This document shows, in pieces, positions 9,293-18,715 of a stretch of DNA of 64,000 nt. Positions within the stretch are counted from its first letter, which is position 1. Every line of letters begins with the position of its first letter. The stretch is from Thalassovita autumnalis (GTDB taxonomy: Bacteria > Pseudomonadota > Alphaproteobacteria > Rhodobacterales > Rhodobacteraceae), in assembly GCF_001458255.1 (NCBI RefSeq), contig NZ_CYSB01000035.1, positions 1 to 64,000 on the forward strand, written 5' to 3'. Below the pieces are notes generated by a model. It did not search any database. It saw only the letters and a list, made by a program, of their open reading frames with translations, and was not told the origin of the DNA. The translations under genes were made by a program, and so were the position numbers.

Positions 9293-11437
9293 ATGAAAGA
9301 GTTTTCCTATAGCAAAGATGCCGCAGGCATCGTGACGGTCACCATGGATATGGAGGGCCCCGTTAATTCGATGAACGCCGAATTCGGCCCGATCTTCAAA
9401 CAGATGGTCGACCGGCTGGAGGCCGAAGAGGGCCTGACAGGGGTGATCTTGACCTCAGCCAAAGACACGTTTTTTGCTGGTGGCGATCTGAAACGCCTGC
9501 TGGCCATCACCCCGGATCAGGCGGAGATGCTGTTTGCCGAGGTTGAGGATATGAAGGCCGATATGCGGCGGCTGGAGAAACTGCCGGTGCCGGTGGTGGC
9601 CGCCATCAACGGGGCGGCGCTGGGCGGCGGGTTTGAGCTGTGCCTGGTTTGCAACCACCGCATTGCCGCATCCAACCCCAAGACCAAAATCGGCCTGCCA
9701 GAGGTCACGCTTGGCCTCCTGCCCGGGGCGGGCGGCGTGGTGCGTCTGGTGCATCTGCTGGGTCTGGAGCCGGCCATGCCCTTTGTGATGGAGGGCAAGC
9801 AATTGGCGCCCGAGGCGGCGCTGAAGGCTGGGTTGATCCATGAGGTTGTCGCGCCCGAGGATCTGCTGACCCGCGCCCGGGACTGGATCCTGTCGGTGCA
9901 GGGCGATGCTGATGCGGCCACCCAACCTTGGGATCAGAAGGGGCACCGCATTCCCGGTGGTGGGTCCAACAGCCCCAAAATGGCACCGCGTATTGCTGGC
10001 GCTGCGGCGATGCTGTTTCAGAAAACCAAAGGGCTGTTGCCCGCCCCGAAAAAGATCCTCGACATTATGGTTGAGGCAGGTGGCAAATTGGATTTCGACA
10101 CTGCGCTGCGTTATGAGACCCGCCGTTTCGTCTCGCTGGTGATTTCGCCTGAGGCGAAGAACATGATCTCCACCTTCTTCTTTGGCCTCAATCAGGTCAA
10201 AGGCGGGGCCAGCCGGCCCAAGGACGTGCCGCGCAGCAAGGTACAGCGGCTGGGGATTTTGGGCGCGGGCATGATGGGGCAGGGCATTGCTTATTCCGCG
10301 GCGATGGCGGGGATTGAGGTTGTCTTGCGCGACATGACGCAAGATGCCGCAGAGCGCGGCAAAGCCTACACCGAGGCGCTGCTGACCAAACGGGTGAAAC
10401 GCGGCCGGATGACTGAGGCGGAGGCAGCTGCCGTTCTGGCCCGCATCATCCCGGTTGCCGAAACTGAAGCCTTGCGCGGCTGTGACATGATCATTGAGGC
10501 CGTGTTTGAAAAGATTGAGGTCAAGGATCAGGTGCTGGCTGAGTGTGAGGCACTGCTGGGTGAGGGGGGCGTTTGGGGCTCAAACACTTCCACACTGCCG
10601 ATCACCCGTCTGGCCAGCAAGGCTGCGAACCGCGCCAATTTCGTTGGCCTGCATTTCTTCTCCCCCGTCGATAAAATGCCTCTGCTGGAAATCATTGCGG
10701 GGCAGGACACCTCGGATGAAACCTTGGCAAGGGCCTTTGATTTTGCTCAGCAGATCCGCAAGACACCGATTATTGTGGGGGATAAAACGGGCTTTTACAC
10801 CTCACGCACCATTGGCACCAAGATCATCGAAGCGGTGGAACTGGTGGCCGAAGGGCATGATCCCATTCGCGTCGATAACCTGTCCCGGTTGACAGGGATG
10901 CCAACAGGGATGCTCAGCCTGTTGGATGAGGTGCAGATCAAGCTGGTTACCGATATCTACCGTACGCAGGTCGGCATGGGCCTTCTGGATCCGGCGGAGG
11001 AACAGAACCCCAAAGCGCGCGATATGCTGGCCGCAATGCTGGACGATCATGACCGTGTAGGCCGCGCGACGGGCAAGGGGTTTTATGACTACGCCGATGG
11101 CGCCAAAGTGATCTGGGAGGGCCTGCAGCACTGGCGCGATCCGGAGGCCACGATCAGTGACCGCGATATTCAGGACCGCATCCTGTTCCGCCCTGTGCTG
11201 GAAAGCCTGCGCTGTCTGGAGGAGGGCGTGCTGCGGTCGGTCGCTGATGGCAATATCGGCTCCATCATGGGAATTGGCGCCCCGGTCCACACTGGCGGCT
11301 ACATCCAATATGTAAACACCTATGGCCTCGACCGGTTTGTGGCGCGCTGCGAAGAGCTTGCCGCCGCCTACGGTCCCCGGTTCGCCCCACCCCAGATCCT
11401 GCGCGATCACGCGGCCGACGGGCGGCCGTTCCGCTAA
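9293..11437 (+). CDS. fadJ: Enoyl-CoA hydratase / 3-hydroxyacyl-CoA dehydrogenase multifunctional enzyme
   Basis: This 714-residue FadJ/FadB-type protein catalyses hydration of enoyl-CoA and NAD-dependent oxidation of 3-hydroxyacyl-CoA. The crotonase domain (about 1-190) has the oxyanion segment NGAALGGGFEL and both catalytic Glu residues (GGGFEL and GLPEVTLGLLPG). A Rossmann motif, ILGAGMMGQGIAY, starts near residue 320, followed by the HAD catalytic region with NTSTLPI and GLHFFSPVDKMPLLEII, then two C-terminal HAD helical repeats. The start may be GTG 9290 or ATG 9293; the ATG is adopted. It is cotranscribed with the thiolase and ends in a terminator at 11475. Confidence 0.95.
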   Translation: MKEFSYSKDAAGIVTVTMDMEGPVNSMNAEFGPIFKQMVDRLEAEEGLTGVILTSAKDTFFAGGDLKRLLAITPDQAEMLFAEVEDMKADMRRLEKLPVPVVAAINGAALGGGFELCLVCNHRIAASNPKTKIGLPEVTLGLLPGAGGVVRLVHLLGLEPAMPFVMEGKQLAPEAALKAGLIHEVVAPEDLLTRARDWILSVQGDADAATQPWDQKGHRIPGGGSNSPKMAPRIAGAAAMLFQKTKGLLPAPKKILDIMVEAGGKLDFDTALRYETRRFVSLVISPEAKNMISTFFFGLNQVKGGASRPKDVPRSKVQRLGILGAGMMGQGIAYSAAMAGIEVVLRDMTQDAAERGKAYTEALLTKRVKRGRMTEAEAAAVLARIIPVAETEALRGCDMIIEAVFEKIEVKDQVLAECEALLGEGGVWGSNTSTLPITRLASKAANRANFVGLHFFSPVDKMPLLEIIAGQDTSDETLARAFDFAQQIRKTPIIVGDKTGFYTSRTIGTKIIEAVELVAEGHDPIRVDNLSRLTGMPTGMLSLLDEVQIKLVTDIYRTQVGMGLLDPAEEQNPKARDMLAAMLDDHDRVGRATGKGFYDYADGAKVIWEGLQHWRDPEATISDRDIQDRILFRPVLESLRCLEEGVLRSVADGNIGSIMGIGAPVHTGGYIQYVNTYGLDRFVARCEELAAAYGPRFAPPQILRDHAADGRPFR

Positions 11438-11474
11438 GCGGCGCGATTCGACAGGCAGATCATTGGCAAAGACA

Positions 11475-11506
11475 GCGCCCCCGGCCCATCAGGTCGGGGG
11501 CGTTTC
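11475..11506 (+). terminator. Intrinsic terminator of the thiolase-fadJ operon
   Basis: GCGCCCCCG (11475-11483) pairs across CCCATCAGGT-type loop with CGGGGGCG (to about 11502), followed by TTT. It lies 38 bases after the fadJ stop. Confidence 0.65.
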
Positions 11507-11671
11507 GCGCTTGAGGCGGCGGCAAGGCAATGATCTGTAACCGGAAAACCCCTCTATTCCAGGAACGCATGGGTGATTTGAAATCAGCATTGGTTTGCGC
11601 CCCTACTGTGCCATTAGTCTGTTCGGGGTGCGGGCCATGGGGAGGGCGCGCGCCAGCGGGAGGAGACACAG

Positions 11672-13255
11672 ATGCAACTGGCAACGCTAGGCAGCAGGAT
11701 AGGGATACGGGGCCTTGGCCCGATTGCGGCCCTCTGTCTGGCGTTTGGCGGCAATGCTTCGGCGGAGGTGACGCTGCGGGTGGCGCTGGATGCCGATCCG
11801 GTCTCACTCGACCCGCATGAGCAACTTTCAGGTGGCACCTTGCAGATGTCGCATCTGCTGTTTGACCCATTGGTGCGCTGGACGCAGGATCTGCAGTTTG
11901 AGCCGCGGCTTGCCGAACGCTGGGAACAGATCGATGCCACCACCACCCGGTTCTATCTGCGCGAGGGCGTGCGGTTTCATTCCGGCAATCCGCTGACCGC
12001 CGCTGATGTGGCCTGGACGTTTGAGCGGCTGCAGACCAGCCCGGATTTCAAAGGGGTCTTTGCCCCTTTTGTTGGGGTTGAGGTTAGGGATGAGCTGACC
12101 CTCGATCTGATCACGGCGGAGCCCTATCCGCTGGTCCTGCACAATGCGACCTACATCTTCCCGATGGACCGCGCCTTTTACAGCGGCCTGACCGAGAAGG
12201 GGCAGGATAAGGCCCAACTGGTCAAACATGGCCACAGCTTTGCCTCACGCCATGTGTCGGGCACCGGCCCCTTTGTGGTCACCGCGCGGGAACAGGGGGT
12301 CAAGGTCACCTTCCAGCGGTTTGCGGATCACTGGGATCAGGCTTCGCCGGGGAATGTAGATCAGATCCGCCTGACCCCGATCAAAGAGGATGCCACACGG
12401 GTGGCGGCGCTGTTGGCGGGGGACGTGGATTTCATCTTCCCGGTGCCGCCCAATTCCCTGCCGCGGGTGGATCAAAGCCCGCGCACCAAATTGATCACCA
12501 CGCCGGGCACCCGTATCATTTCCTTCCAGATGGATCAGAACCGGGTGCCGGCCTTTCGCGATGTCCGGGTGCGCCGGGCCATCGATTATGCGGTGAACAA
12601 CGCAGGCATCGTGGATCGGATCATGCGGGGCTTTGCCACCGTTGCGGCGCAGGCCAGTCCACAGGGCTACCCGGGCCATGATCCCAATCTGAAGGCGCGG
12701 TTTGATCTGGTCAAAGCCAAGGCCCTGATGGCCGAGGCCGGCTATGCCGACGGGTTCACAATCACCATGATGGCGCCAAACAATCGCTACATAAATGATG
12801 ACAAGATTGCCCGCGCGGTTGCGGCAATGCTGGCCAAGATCAACATCAATGTGGATCTGCAAACCTTCCCCAAGGCGCAATACTGGCCGCTTTATGATGC
12901 CCGCGCGGCCGATATGATGATGATCGGCTGGCATTCCGATACTGAGGATTCGGCCAACTTCCACCAGTTCCTGACCGCCTGCCCCAATGCTGAGACGGGG
13001 TATGGGCAGTATAATGGCGGGCACTATTGCAGCGAGGAGGCTGATGCCCTACTGCAGGCCGCCGCGGCGGAAACGGACAGTGCGAAACGGGCCGAGATGC
13101 TGCAACAGCTCGAAGGCATCCTCTATCACGATGCGGCCTATATCCCGCTGCATTGGCAGAACCTTGCATGGGGCGCCGGTCAGGGGATCGGGGCCGAGGC
13201 CATCGTGAACGCGCTGAACTTCCCCTATTTCGGGGATCTGGTGGTGAATGAATGA
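11672..13255 (+). CDS. Peptide/nickel/opine-type ABC transporter substrate-binding protein
   Basis: This 527-residue periplasmic binding protein belongs to the SBP family 5 (DppA/OppA type). A Sec signal peptide (about 1-31, ending NASA) is followed by the family opening TLRVALDADPVSLDPHEQL and a two-lobed body with the YLREGVRFHSGNPLTAADV segment. It captures the substrate, probably a di- or oligopeptide or similar small molecule, for the two permeases and two ATPases encoded next. GGGAGGAG lies before ATG 11672. It is the first gene of the five-gene importer operon. Confidence 0.92.
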   Translation: MQLATLGSRIGIRGLGPIAALCLAFGGNASAEVTLRVALDADPVSLDPHEQLSGGTLQMSHLLFDPLVRWTQDLQFEPRLAERWEQIDATTTRFYLREGVRFHSGNPLTAADVAWTFERLQTSPDFKGVFAPFVGVEVRDELTLDLITAEPYPLVLHNATYIFPMDRAFYSGLTEKGQDKAQLVKHGHSFASRHVSGTGPFVVTAREQGVKVTFQRFADHWDQASPGNVDQIRLTPIKEDATRVAALLAGDVDFIFPVPPNSLPRVDQSPRTKLITTPGTRIISFQMDQNRVPAFRDVRVRRAIDYAVNNAGIVDRIMRGFATVAAQASPQGYPGHDPNLKARFDLVKAKALMAEAGYADGFTITMMAPNNRYINDDKIARAVAAMLAKININVDLQTFPKAQYWPLYDARAADMMMIGWHSDTEDSANFHQFLTACPNAETGYGQYNGGHYCSEEADALLQAAAAETDSAKRAEMLQQLEGILYHDAAYIPLHWQNLAWGAGQGIGAEAIVNALNFPYFGDLVVNE

Positions 13256-13291
13256 CCCTGTGCCTGAACAATAAAGGGGCGTGTTGAAACG

Positions 13292-14272
13292 ATGATCGCC
13301 TATCTGGTCAAACGGCTGGTCCAAGGGATTGCGGTGATGCTGGTCATCTCCGCCCTTGGGTTTGCGATCCAGAGTCATCTGGGTGATCCTTTGCGCGATC
13401 TTGTGGGCCAGTCGCTGGGTCAGGACGCGCAGCAACAGCTGCGTCAGGATCTTGGATTGGACGATCCCTATTGGGCGCAATACGTCAGGTTTCTGGGCCG
13501 TGTGATGCAGGGCGATCTGGGCACCAGCCTGTTCTTTGACGAACCGGCGCTGCAGGTGATCCTGAAGAAGCTGCCCGCCACGCTGGAACTGGTCTTTGCC
13601 GCAACGGTGATCATCGTGCTGCTGTCGGTGCCGCTGGGCGTCTACACTGCCATTCGGCCCCATGCGATCCTCAGCCGGGTGATCATGGGGCTATCGGTGC
13701 TGGGCATTTCGACCCCGGTGTTTCTGACCGCCATCCTGATGATCTCGGTCTTTTCGGTGGGCTATGGCTGGTTGCCTGCCTTTGGGCGGGGCGATGCGGT
13801 GCCGGTCTGGGGCTATTGGGAAACGAACTTCGCCAGCCTTGATGGGCTGTCACATATCCTGCTGCCCTCGGTGGCGCTGGCCGCGATCATGTTGCCGATG
13901 TTCATCCGGCTGATCCGGGCTGAGATGCTGGAAGTCCTACAAAGTGACTATGTGAAATATGCCCGCGCCAAGGGGCTGCACCCGCTGCGTATCTATTATG
14001 TACATGCGCTGAAGAACACTCTGATGCCGGTGATCACGCTGGGCGGTGTGCAGATCGGAACGATGGTGGCCTATACGATCCTGACCGAAACGGTGTTTCA
14101 GTGGCCCGGCATGGGCTTCATGTTCCTTGAGGCTGTAAACCGCGCGGATACGCCCCTGATTGTGGCCTACCTGATTGTGGTGGGGCTGATCTTTGTGCTG
14201 ACCAACACCCTTGTTGATCTGATCTACGCGCTGGTCAATCCAACCGTCAAACTGGCGAGGATGGGCGCATGA
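13292..14272 (+). CDS. ABC transporter permease (DppB type)
   Basis: This 326-residue inner-membrane permease has about six transmembrane helices and the DppB-like N-terminus (MIAYLVKRLVQGIAVMLVIS), a helix followed by a large periplasmic loop. The cytoplasmic EAA-type coupling loop is at about 210-235 (EMLEVLQSDYVKYARAKGL). It overlaps the next gene by four bases (ATGA), which indicates translational coupling with the second permease. Confidence 0.93.
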   Translation: MIAYLVKRLVQGIAVMLVISALGFAIQSHLGDPLRDLVGQSLGQDAQQQLRQDLGLDDPYWAQYVRFLGRVMQGDLGTSLFFDEPALQVILKKLPATLELVFAATVIIVLLSVPLGVYTAIRPHAILSRVIMGLSVLGISTPVFLTAILMISVFSVGYGWLPAFGRGDAVPVWGYWETNFASLDGLSHILLPSVALAAIMLPMFIRLIRAEMLEVLQSDYVKYARAKGLHPLRIYYVHALKNTLMPVITLGGVQIGTMVAYTILTETVFQWPGMGFMFLEAVNRADTPLIVAYLIVVGLIFVLTNTLVDLIYALVNPTVKLARMGA

Positions 14273-15213
14273 GCAACCTGCTGATCACCCCGCCACCGTC
14301 GCGCTGGGCCCGGTTCTGGGCCTCACCGCTGGGCGATAGCCTGCGTGGCAATCCGGTGGCGCTGGTGGCCTTGCTGGTGTTTTCCGTGATCGTGGTGCTG
14401 GCCCTGCTGGCGCCGGTGATCGCGCCCTTTGACCCCTATGACCCCACCCAGATCGATATCATGAACTCGGACCTGCCGCCGTTCTGGATCCCCGGGGCAG
14501 AACCGCAGTTTGTCTTGGGCAGTGACGATCAGGGCCGCGATATGTGGTCGGCGATCCTTTATGGCACCCGGCTGTCGCTCATGATCGGGCTGGCGGCGGT
14601 TGCGCTGCAGGCGACGCTGGGCATCGCGATTGGCCTGGCTGCTGGATACTTGGGCGGGCGGGTGGATAGCCTCCTGATGCGGCTTGCAGATATTCAGCTG
14701 AGTTTTTCGACCCTGATGCTGGCGATTGTGGTGCTGGCGGTGACACATGCCATGTGGGGCGCGGCGGTTTTTGACCGCTATGCTGTGGTGGCGGTTATCG
14801 CTGTGATCGGACTGGCTGAGTGGCCGCAATATGCGCGCACCCTGCGGGCCACGGTTCTGGCCGAGCGGCAGAAGGAATATGTCGACAGCGCGCGGGTGCT
14901 GGGCTTTGGCCCGCTGCGCATCATGCTGCGCCACATCCTGCCCAATGCAATGTCGCCGATCTTTGTGATCTCCACCGTGCAGGTGGGCAATGCCATCATC
15001 GCTGAGGCCTCGCTCAGCTTCCTTGGGCTGGGGCTGCCGGCCAGCCAGCCCTCGCTTGGGGCGCTGATTGCCTCGGGGTTTGACTATATCTTTGCCGGCA
15101 GCTGGTGGATCACTGCGCTGCCCGGCGGGGTTCTGGTGGTTCTGGTTCTGGTGATCAACCTGCTGGGGGATTGGCTGCGCGACGCGCTGAACCCGCGGCT
15201 TTATAAGGTGTAG
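14269..15213 (+). CDS. ABC transporter permease (DppC type)
   Basis: This 314-residue partner permease has the DppC layout: cytoplasmic N-terminus, first helix at about 30-48, a periplasmic segment with the LGSDDQGRDMWSAILYGTRLSL motif typical of the family, then five helices and an EAA loop (QKEYVDSARVLGFGPLRIMLRHILPN). Its start overlaps the stop of the upstream permease. The ATPase gene follows after two bases. Confidence 0.93.
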   Translation: MSNLLITPPPSRWARFWASPLGDSLRGNPVALVALLVFSVIVVLALLAPVIAPFDPYDPTQIDIMNSDLPPFWIPGAEPQFVLGSDDQGRDMWSAILYGTRLSLMIGLAAVALQATLGIAIGLAAGYLGGRVDSLLMRLADIQLSFSTLMLAIVVLAVTHAMWGAAVFDRYAVVAVIAVIGLAEWPQYARTLRATVLAERQKEYVDSARVLGFGPLRIMLRHILPNAMSPIFVISTVQVGNAIIAEASLSFLGLGLPASQPSLGALIASGFDYIFAGSWWITALPGGVLVVLVLVINLLGDWLRDALNPRLYKV

Positions 15214-15215
15214 CG

Positions 15216-16208
15216 ATGTCCCTGTTGTCCGTTCGCGATCTCACGGTGAAATTTGCCATGCGCAGCCAGACGGTGACGGCGCTGCATCAGATCAGTTTTG
15301 ATCTGGCCCGTGGCGAGCGGCTGGGCATCGTTGGCGAATCCGGGGCGGGCAAATCAATCACCGGCTTTGCGCTGATGAAGCTGCTCAGCGCACCGGGCTA
15401 CATCGACAGCGGCACGATCCAATTTGACGGCACCGACATCACCCAAGCGCCTGAGGCGCAGATGCGCCAGATCCGCGGCAACCGCATCGCGATGGTGTTT
15501 CAGGATCCGATGGTCACCCTGAACCCGGTGCTGACCATTGGCCAGCAGATGGTGGAGACCCTGCGCGCCCACCGCAAACTGTCCCGGCGCGACGCACAGG
15601 AAATCGCCCTGACCAAACTGCGCGAGGTGCAGATCGCAGCGCCGGAGTTGCGGTTGAAGCAATATCCTCATGAGCTGTCCGGCGGTATGCGGCAGCGCAT
15701 TATCATCGCTATGGCACTATTGCTGGATCCTGACTTGATTATCGCGGATGAGCCGACAACCGCATTGGATGTGACCATCCAGGCTGACATCATGGAGCTG
15801 CTGCTGAAGCTCTGTCAGGCCAATAAGGTGGGGCTGATCCTGATCACCCATGACCTTGGCGTGGTCAGCCAGCTGACCGAACGCACCCTGGTGATGTATG
15901 CCGGCCGCATTGTGGAGGCAGGCAAAACCCGTGAAATCATCAATGACCCGCAGCACCCCTATACCCAAGGGCTGATCAACGCCCTGCCGCAGCAGACCCT
16001 GCCGGGGCAGATGCTGAAACAGATCCCCGGTGCCATGCCGGTTCTGACGGATATTCCCCCCGGCTGCCCGTTCAGCCCGCGCTGTGCCTTCGCGCTGGCC
16101 GAATGTCGCCGCCTGCTGCCGCAGATCATGCAGCAGGGCAGCAGTGAGGTCGCTTGCCATGAGGTGAACCGTCTGCACAGCGACCTCTTGCTGGAGGAAG
16201 GGCGATGA
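15216..16208 (+). CDS. ABC transporter ATP-binding protein (DppD type)
   Basis: This 330-residue ATPase has Walker A GESGAGKS (about 42-49), the Q-loop [11 protein letters not shown], the signature LSGGMRQR, Walker [14 protein letters not shown] and H-loop THD. The C-terminal oligopeptide-transporter extension includes the Cys-containing segment [14 protein letters not shown], which in relatives coordinates an iron-sulfur cluster. It energises import together with the next ATPase and overlaps it by four bases. Confidence 0.94.
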   Translation: MSLLSVRDLTVKFAMRSQTVTALHQISFDLARGERLGIVGESGAGKSITGFALMKLLSAPGYIDSGTIQFDGTDITQAPEAQMRQIRGNRIAMVFQDPMVTLNPVLTIGQQMVETLRAHRKLSRRDAQEIALTKLREVQIAAPELRLKQYPHELSGGMRQRIIIAMALLLDPDLIIADEPTTALDVTIQADIMELLLKLCQANKVGLILITHDLGVVSQLTERTLVMYAGRIVEAGKTREIINDPQHPYTQGLINALPQQTLPGQMLKQIPGAMPVLTDIPPGCPFSPRCAFALAECRRLLPQIMQQGSSEVACHEVNRLHSDLLLEEGR

Positions 16209-17239
16209 AAGACACGATGACAGCGCCCGAACCCCCACTGCTGGAGTTGCGCGGCGTGGAAAAACGCTTTGCCCTCGATCAAAGTCTGCTGGAGCGGCTG
16301 CGCTTTCGCGACGGGCGCCTGCGCATGGACCGCCGTGAGGTGCATGCCGTCAACAATGTCTCGCTGACCGTCAATCGGGGGGAGGCCCTGTGCGTTGTTG
16401 GCGAAACCGGCTGCGGCAAGTCCACCGTGGCCCGGTTGGTGGCGGGGCTGCTGGCCCCCTCCGCGGGGGAGGTGCGTTACGCCGGCGCGCGCATTGATAA
16501 TCAAAGCCGCCGCGATCTGGCCCCCTTGCGGCGCCGGATGCAGATGATCTTTCAAAACCCCTATGCCTCACTCAACCCACGCATGACCATCGCGCAGGCG
16601 CTTGAGGAACCGGTGCGCTACCACAACCCCGATCTGGCGCCGGTTGATGTGCGCGCCAAAGTGCTGGAGGTGATGCAGGCGGTGGGGGTCGATCCCTCAT
16701 GGCGCGATCGCTATCCGCATGAGTTTTCCGGCGGCCAGCGTCAGCGTATTGCCATCGCCCGTGCGCTGACCGTGGATCCCGAGTTTATCATCGCGGATGA
16801 ACCACTGGCGGCGCTGGATGTCTCGATCCAGGCGCAGGTGCTGAACCTGATGCTGGAGGCCAAGGTTGCGCGGGGGCTCACCTACCTCTTCATCACCCAT
16901 GACCTGAGTGTTGTGCAGCATTTCGGCACCCGTGTGGCTGTGCTCTATCTTGGGACGGTCTGCGAATTGGCCGACACGGCCACGCTCTTTGCGGCCCCCA
17001 AACACCCCTACACCCGCGCGCTGCTCTCTGCGGTGCCACAGATGCGGGACGGCATGCCGGACCACATCCGCCTGAAAGGGGAAATCCCGACACCCATCAC
17101 TTTACCAAAGGGCTGCCCCTTTGAAACACGCTGTGCATATGCCGATCAGCGGTGTAGGGTTGAAAAACCGCGCCCGCAGCAGCAGCGCGATGGCAGCCTT
17201 GTGGCCTGTCACGCTGTTGAAGAGGGGCGGGTGGATTGA
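16205..17239 (+). CDS. ABC transporter ATP-binding protein (DppF type)
   Basis: This 344-residue second ATPase has Walker A GETGCGKST, Q-loop IFQNPYASLNPR, signature FSGGQRQR, Walker B FIIADEPLAALDVS and the C-terminal CPFETRCAYADQRC cluster-type segment. Its first 40 residues carry the FALDQS...HAVNNVSLTV opening of DppF/OppF. It starts within the stop of the upstream ATPase (ATGA) and ends the importer operon; the LysR gene starts 58 bases later. Confidence 0.94.
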   Translation: MKDTMTAPEPPLLELRGVEKRFALDQSLLERLRFRDGRLRMDRREVHAVNNVSLTVNRGEALCVVGETGCGKSTVARLVAGLLAPSAGEVRYAGARIDNQSRRDLAPLRRRMQMIFQNPYASLNPRMTIAQALEEPVRYHNPDLAPVDVRAKVLEVMQAVGVDPSWRDRYPHEFSGGQRQRIAIARALTVDPEFIIADEPLAALDVSIQAQVLNLMLEAKVARGLTYLFITHDLSVVQHFGTRVAVLYLGTVCELADTATLFAAPKHPYTRALLSAVPQMRDGMPDHIRLKGEIPTPITLPKGCPFETRCAYADQRCRVEKPRPQQQRDGSLVACHAVEEGRVD

Positions 17240-17297
17240 GTGACAGAGCAGAGCGCAATTTTAGACGACCATAGACCCAGGTAGGACGGACCCCGGA

Positions 17298-18218
17298 TTG
17301 GATATTCTTTGGCTCAAAGATTTTGAGGCTCTGGTGGCGCAGAAGAACTTCTCGCGCGCAGCTGAGGAGCGCAACGTCAGCCAGCCGGCCTTTTCCCGCC
17401 GGATCCGCGCGCTTGAGGATGAGGTGGGCGTCAAGCTGATCAATCGCCAGACCCTGCCCCTGTCGCTGACCCCCGCGGGTGAGGTGTTCCTCAGCCAGGC
17501 GCGGCTGATGCTGCGCACCTATCATGAAACGCTGGAACGCTGTCAGGTGATCGATGCTGCGGGGGAAAACGTCATCCGGTTTGCCACCTCGCAGTCGATC
17601 TACATGACCCATTATAAGAAGCACATCGCACCCTTGGTGCAGGCGGGCGGGCTGGACATCGATCTGAACTCAACCTCATGGGCGGCTGATCAGTTCGTCA
17701 CCGCGCTGCAGCAGCGCTATTGCGATGTCATCCTGACCTATTGGCACCCGGCGATGGATTTCCTGGCCCCGCTGGAGGTCAGCCAATGCGATTACATCAC
17801 TTTGGACCGGGATGAACTGCTGCCGGTGGCCAAGGTGGGGCCCAATGGACCGATGCATGAGTTGAAGCGCGGGCAGAACAAACCGGTGTCTCTCCTGTCC
17901 TATGGTTCGGCCTCGGCGCTGCGCTCGGTGCTGGATCACATGCTGCATCAACAGATCGAACGGCCGAATGTTCTGGTGGTCAATCAGAATGCGCTGGCGA
18001 TCTCGGTCAAGGCGATGATCATGGAAGGCTTCGGCATGGGCTGGCTGCCGCGTGAGCTGTGCAAAGACGAATTGGCCGATGGCAGCCTGCAGGTGGTGGG
18101 GGATGACAGTTTCACCAGCCCGCTTGAGGTGCGGCTCTACCGGGATCGCGACAATCAGAAGCCGACGCTGGGCCATCTCTGGGGCAAAATGCGCGATATC
18201 GCCGTGCACGCCAGCTGA
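17298..18218 (+). CDS. LysR-family regulator (HypT/YjiE-like)
   Basis: This 306-residue protein has an N-terminal winged HTH (about 3-62, NFSRAAEERNVSQPAFSRRIRALEDEVG) and a periplasmic-binding-like effector domain. The wording of the HTH and overall layout recall E. coli HypT (YjiE), a LysR protein reported to respond to hypochlorite, but the effector here is unknown. Translation most likely begins at TTG 17298, preceded by AGGACGGA; no ATG fits the start of the HTH. It follows the peptide-type importer on the same strand and probably regulates it (inference from position). Confidence 0.87.
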   Translation: MDILWLKDFEALVAQKNFSRAAEERNVSQPAFSRRIRALEDEVGVKLINRQTLPLSLTPAGEVFLSQARLMLRTYHETLERCQVIDAAGENVIRFATSQSIYMTHYKKHIAPLVQAGGLDIDLNSTSWAADQFVTALQQRYCDVILTYWHPAMDFLAPLEVSQCDYITLDRDELLPVAKVGPNGPMHELKRGQNKPVSLLSYGSASALRSVLDHMLHQQIERPNVLVVNQNALAISVKAMIMEGFGMGWLPRELCKDELADGSLQVVGDDSFTSPLEVRLYRDRDNQKPTLGHLWGKMRDIAVHAS

Positions 18219-18397
18219 TCGCGCGGCCGTCACCGGATGGCTGGCGGCCAGATGCGAGTGACCGATGGTTTCAATTCAACTTTTACGATGAATTTCTGCG
18301 CAGTTCCCCTGCGCTGAACCCTCCTAAATAGGGCCGCAATGCACGCATATAAGCCCCTCTGGCTATCCGTGCTGACTGCTGCTGACAAAAAGCGAGT

Positions 18398-18413
18398 TAC
18401 ACATTTTTGTGTA
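18398..18413. promoter_or_regulatory. Dyad TACACA-N4-TGTGTA
   Basis: Perfect six-base inverted repeat with a TTTT spacer. Its hexamer recurs, in the opposite order, at 18516. Confidence 0.45.
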
Positions 18414-18515
18414 GCGATTGGAGGCACGAAAAATGCCGCGTTTTGCTCACATAAAACGGCTCAATCTGTGACGTGTGAAATTCCCTAAGTGTTTGAAAGT
18501 AAACGCTGCACATTG

Positions 18516-18535
18516 GCTGTGTAACCCTACACAGC
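18516..18535. promoter_or_regulatory. Dyad GCTGTGTA-N4-TACACAGC
   Basis: Perfect eight-base inverted repeat with a four-base spacer, sharing the TGTGTA hexamer with the dyad at 18398. It is a likely dimeric-regulator operator, or a small hairpin if transcribed. Confidence 0.5.
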
Positions 18536-18671
18536 GGTCTGTATTTCCGTCGCTGTTTTCAAGACAGATTTGTGTGAACACACGTGACGCTTCCGTGAGT
18601 TTAAACCGCGGATTTGCCCTCCTATCTGGTGTTTTGTCAGCGACGCAGCTGACGCCCCAAACAAACAAATC

Positions 18672-18686
18672 ATCAGCTTCCCTGAT
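18672..18686 (+). promoter_or_regulatory. Conserved leader hairpin, copy 1
   Basis: ATCAG (18672-18676), loop CTTCC, CTGAT (18682-18686), located 29 bases before ATG 18716. An almost identical hairpin precedes the second gene copy at 19067-19083. Confidence 0.5.
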
Positions 18687-18715
18687 TGATCCCCACACTG
18701 ACTTAGGAGACTAAA

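Larger units (their letters stand above)
18219..18715 (+). promoter_or_regulatory. Long non-coding leader/promoter region of the tandem secreted-protein genes
   Basis: No convincing gene is seen in these 497 bases, which are visibly richer in A+T than the flanks. They contain three TGTGT/ACACA dyads (18398-18413, 18516-18535, 18572-18583), a hairpin GTCAGC-N6-GCTGAC (18636-18653) and the hairpin at 18672-18686 that recurs before the second gene copy. The density of dyads suggests binding sites for a dimeric regulator and a structured 5' leader. The identity of the regulator is not visible. Confidence 0.5.
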
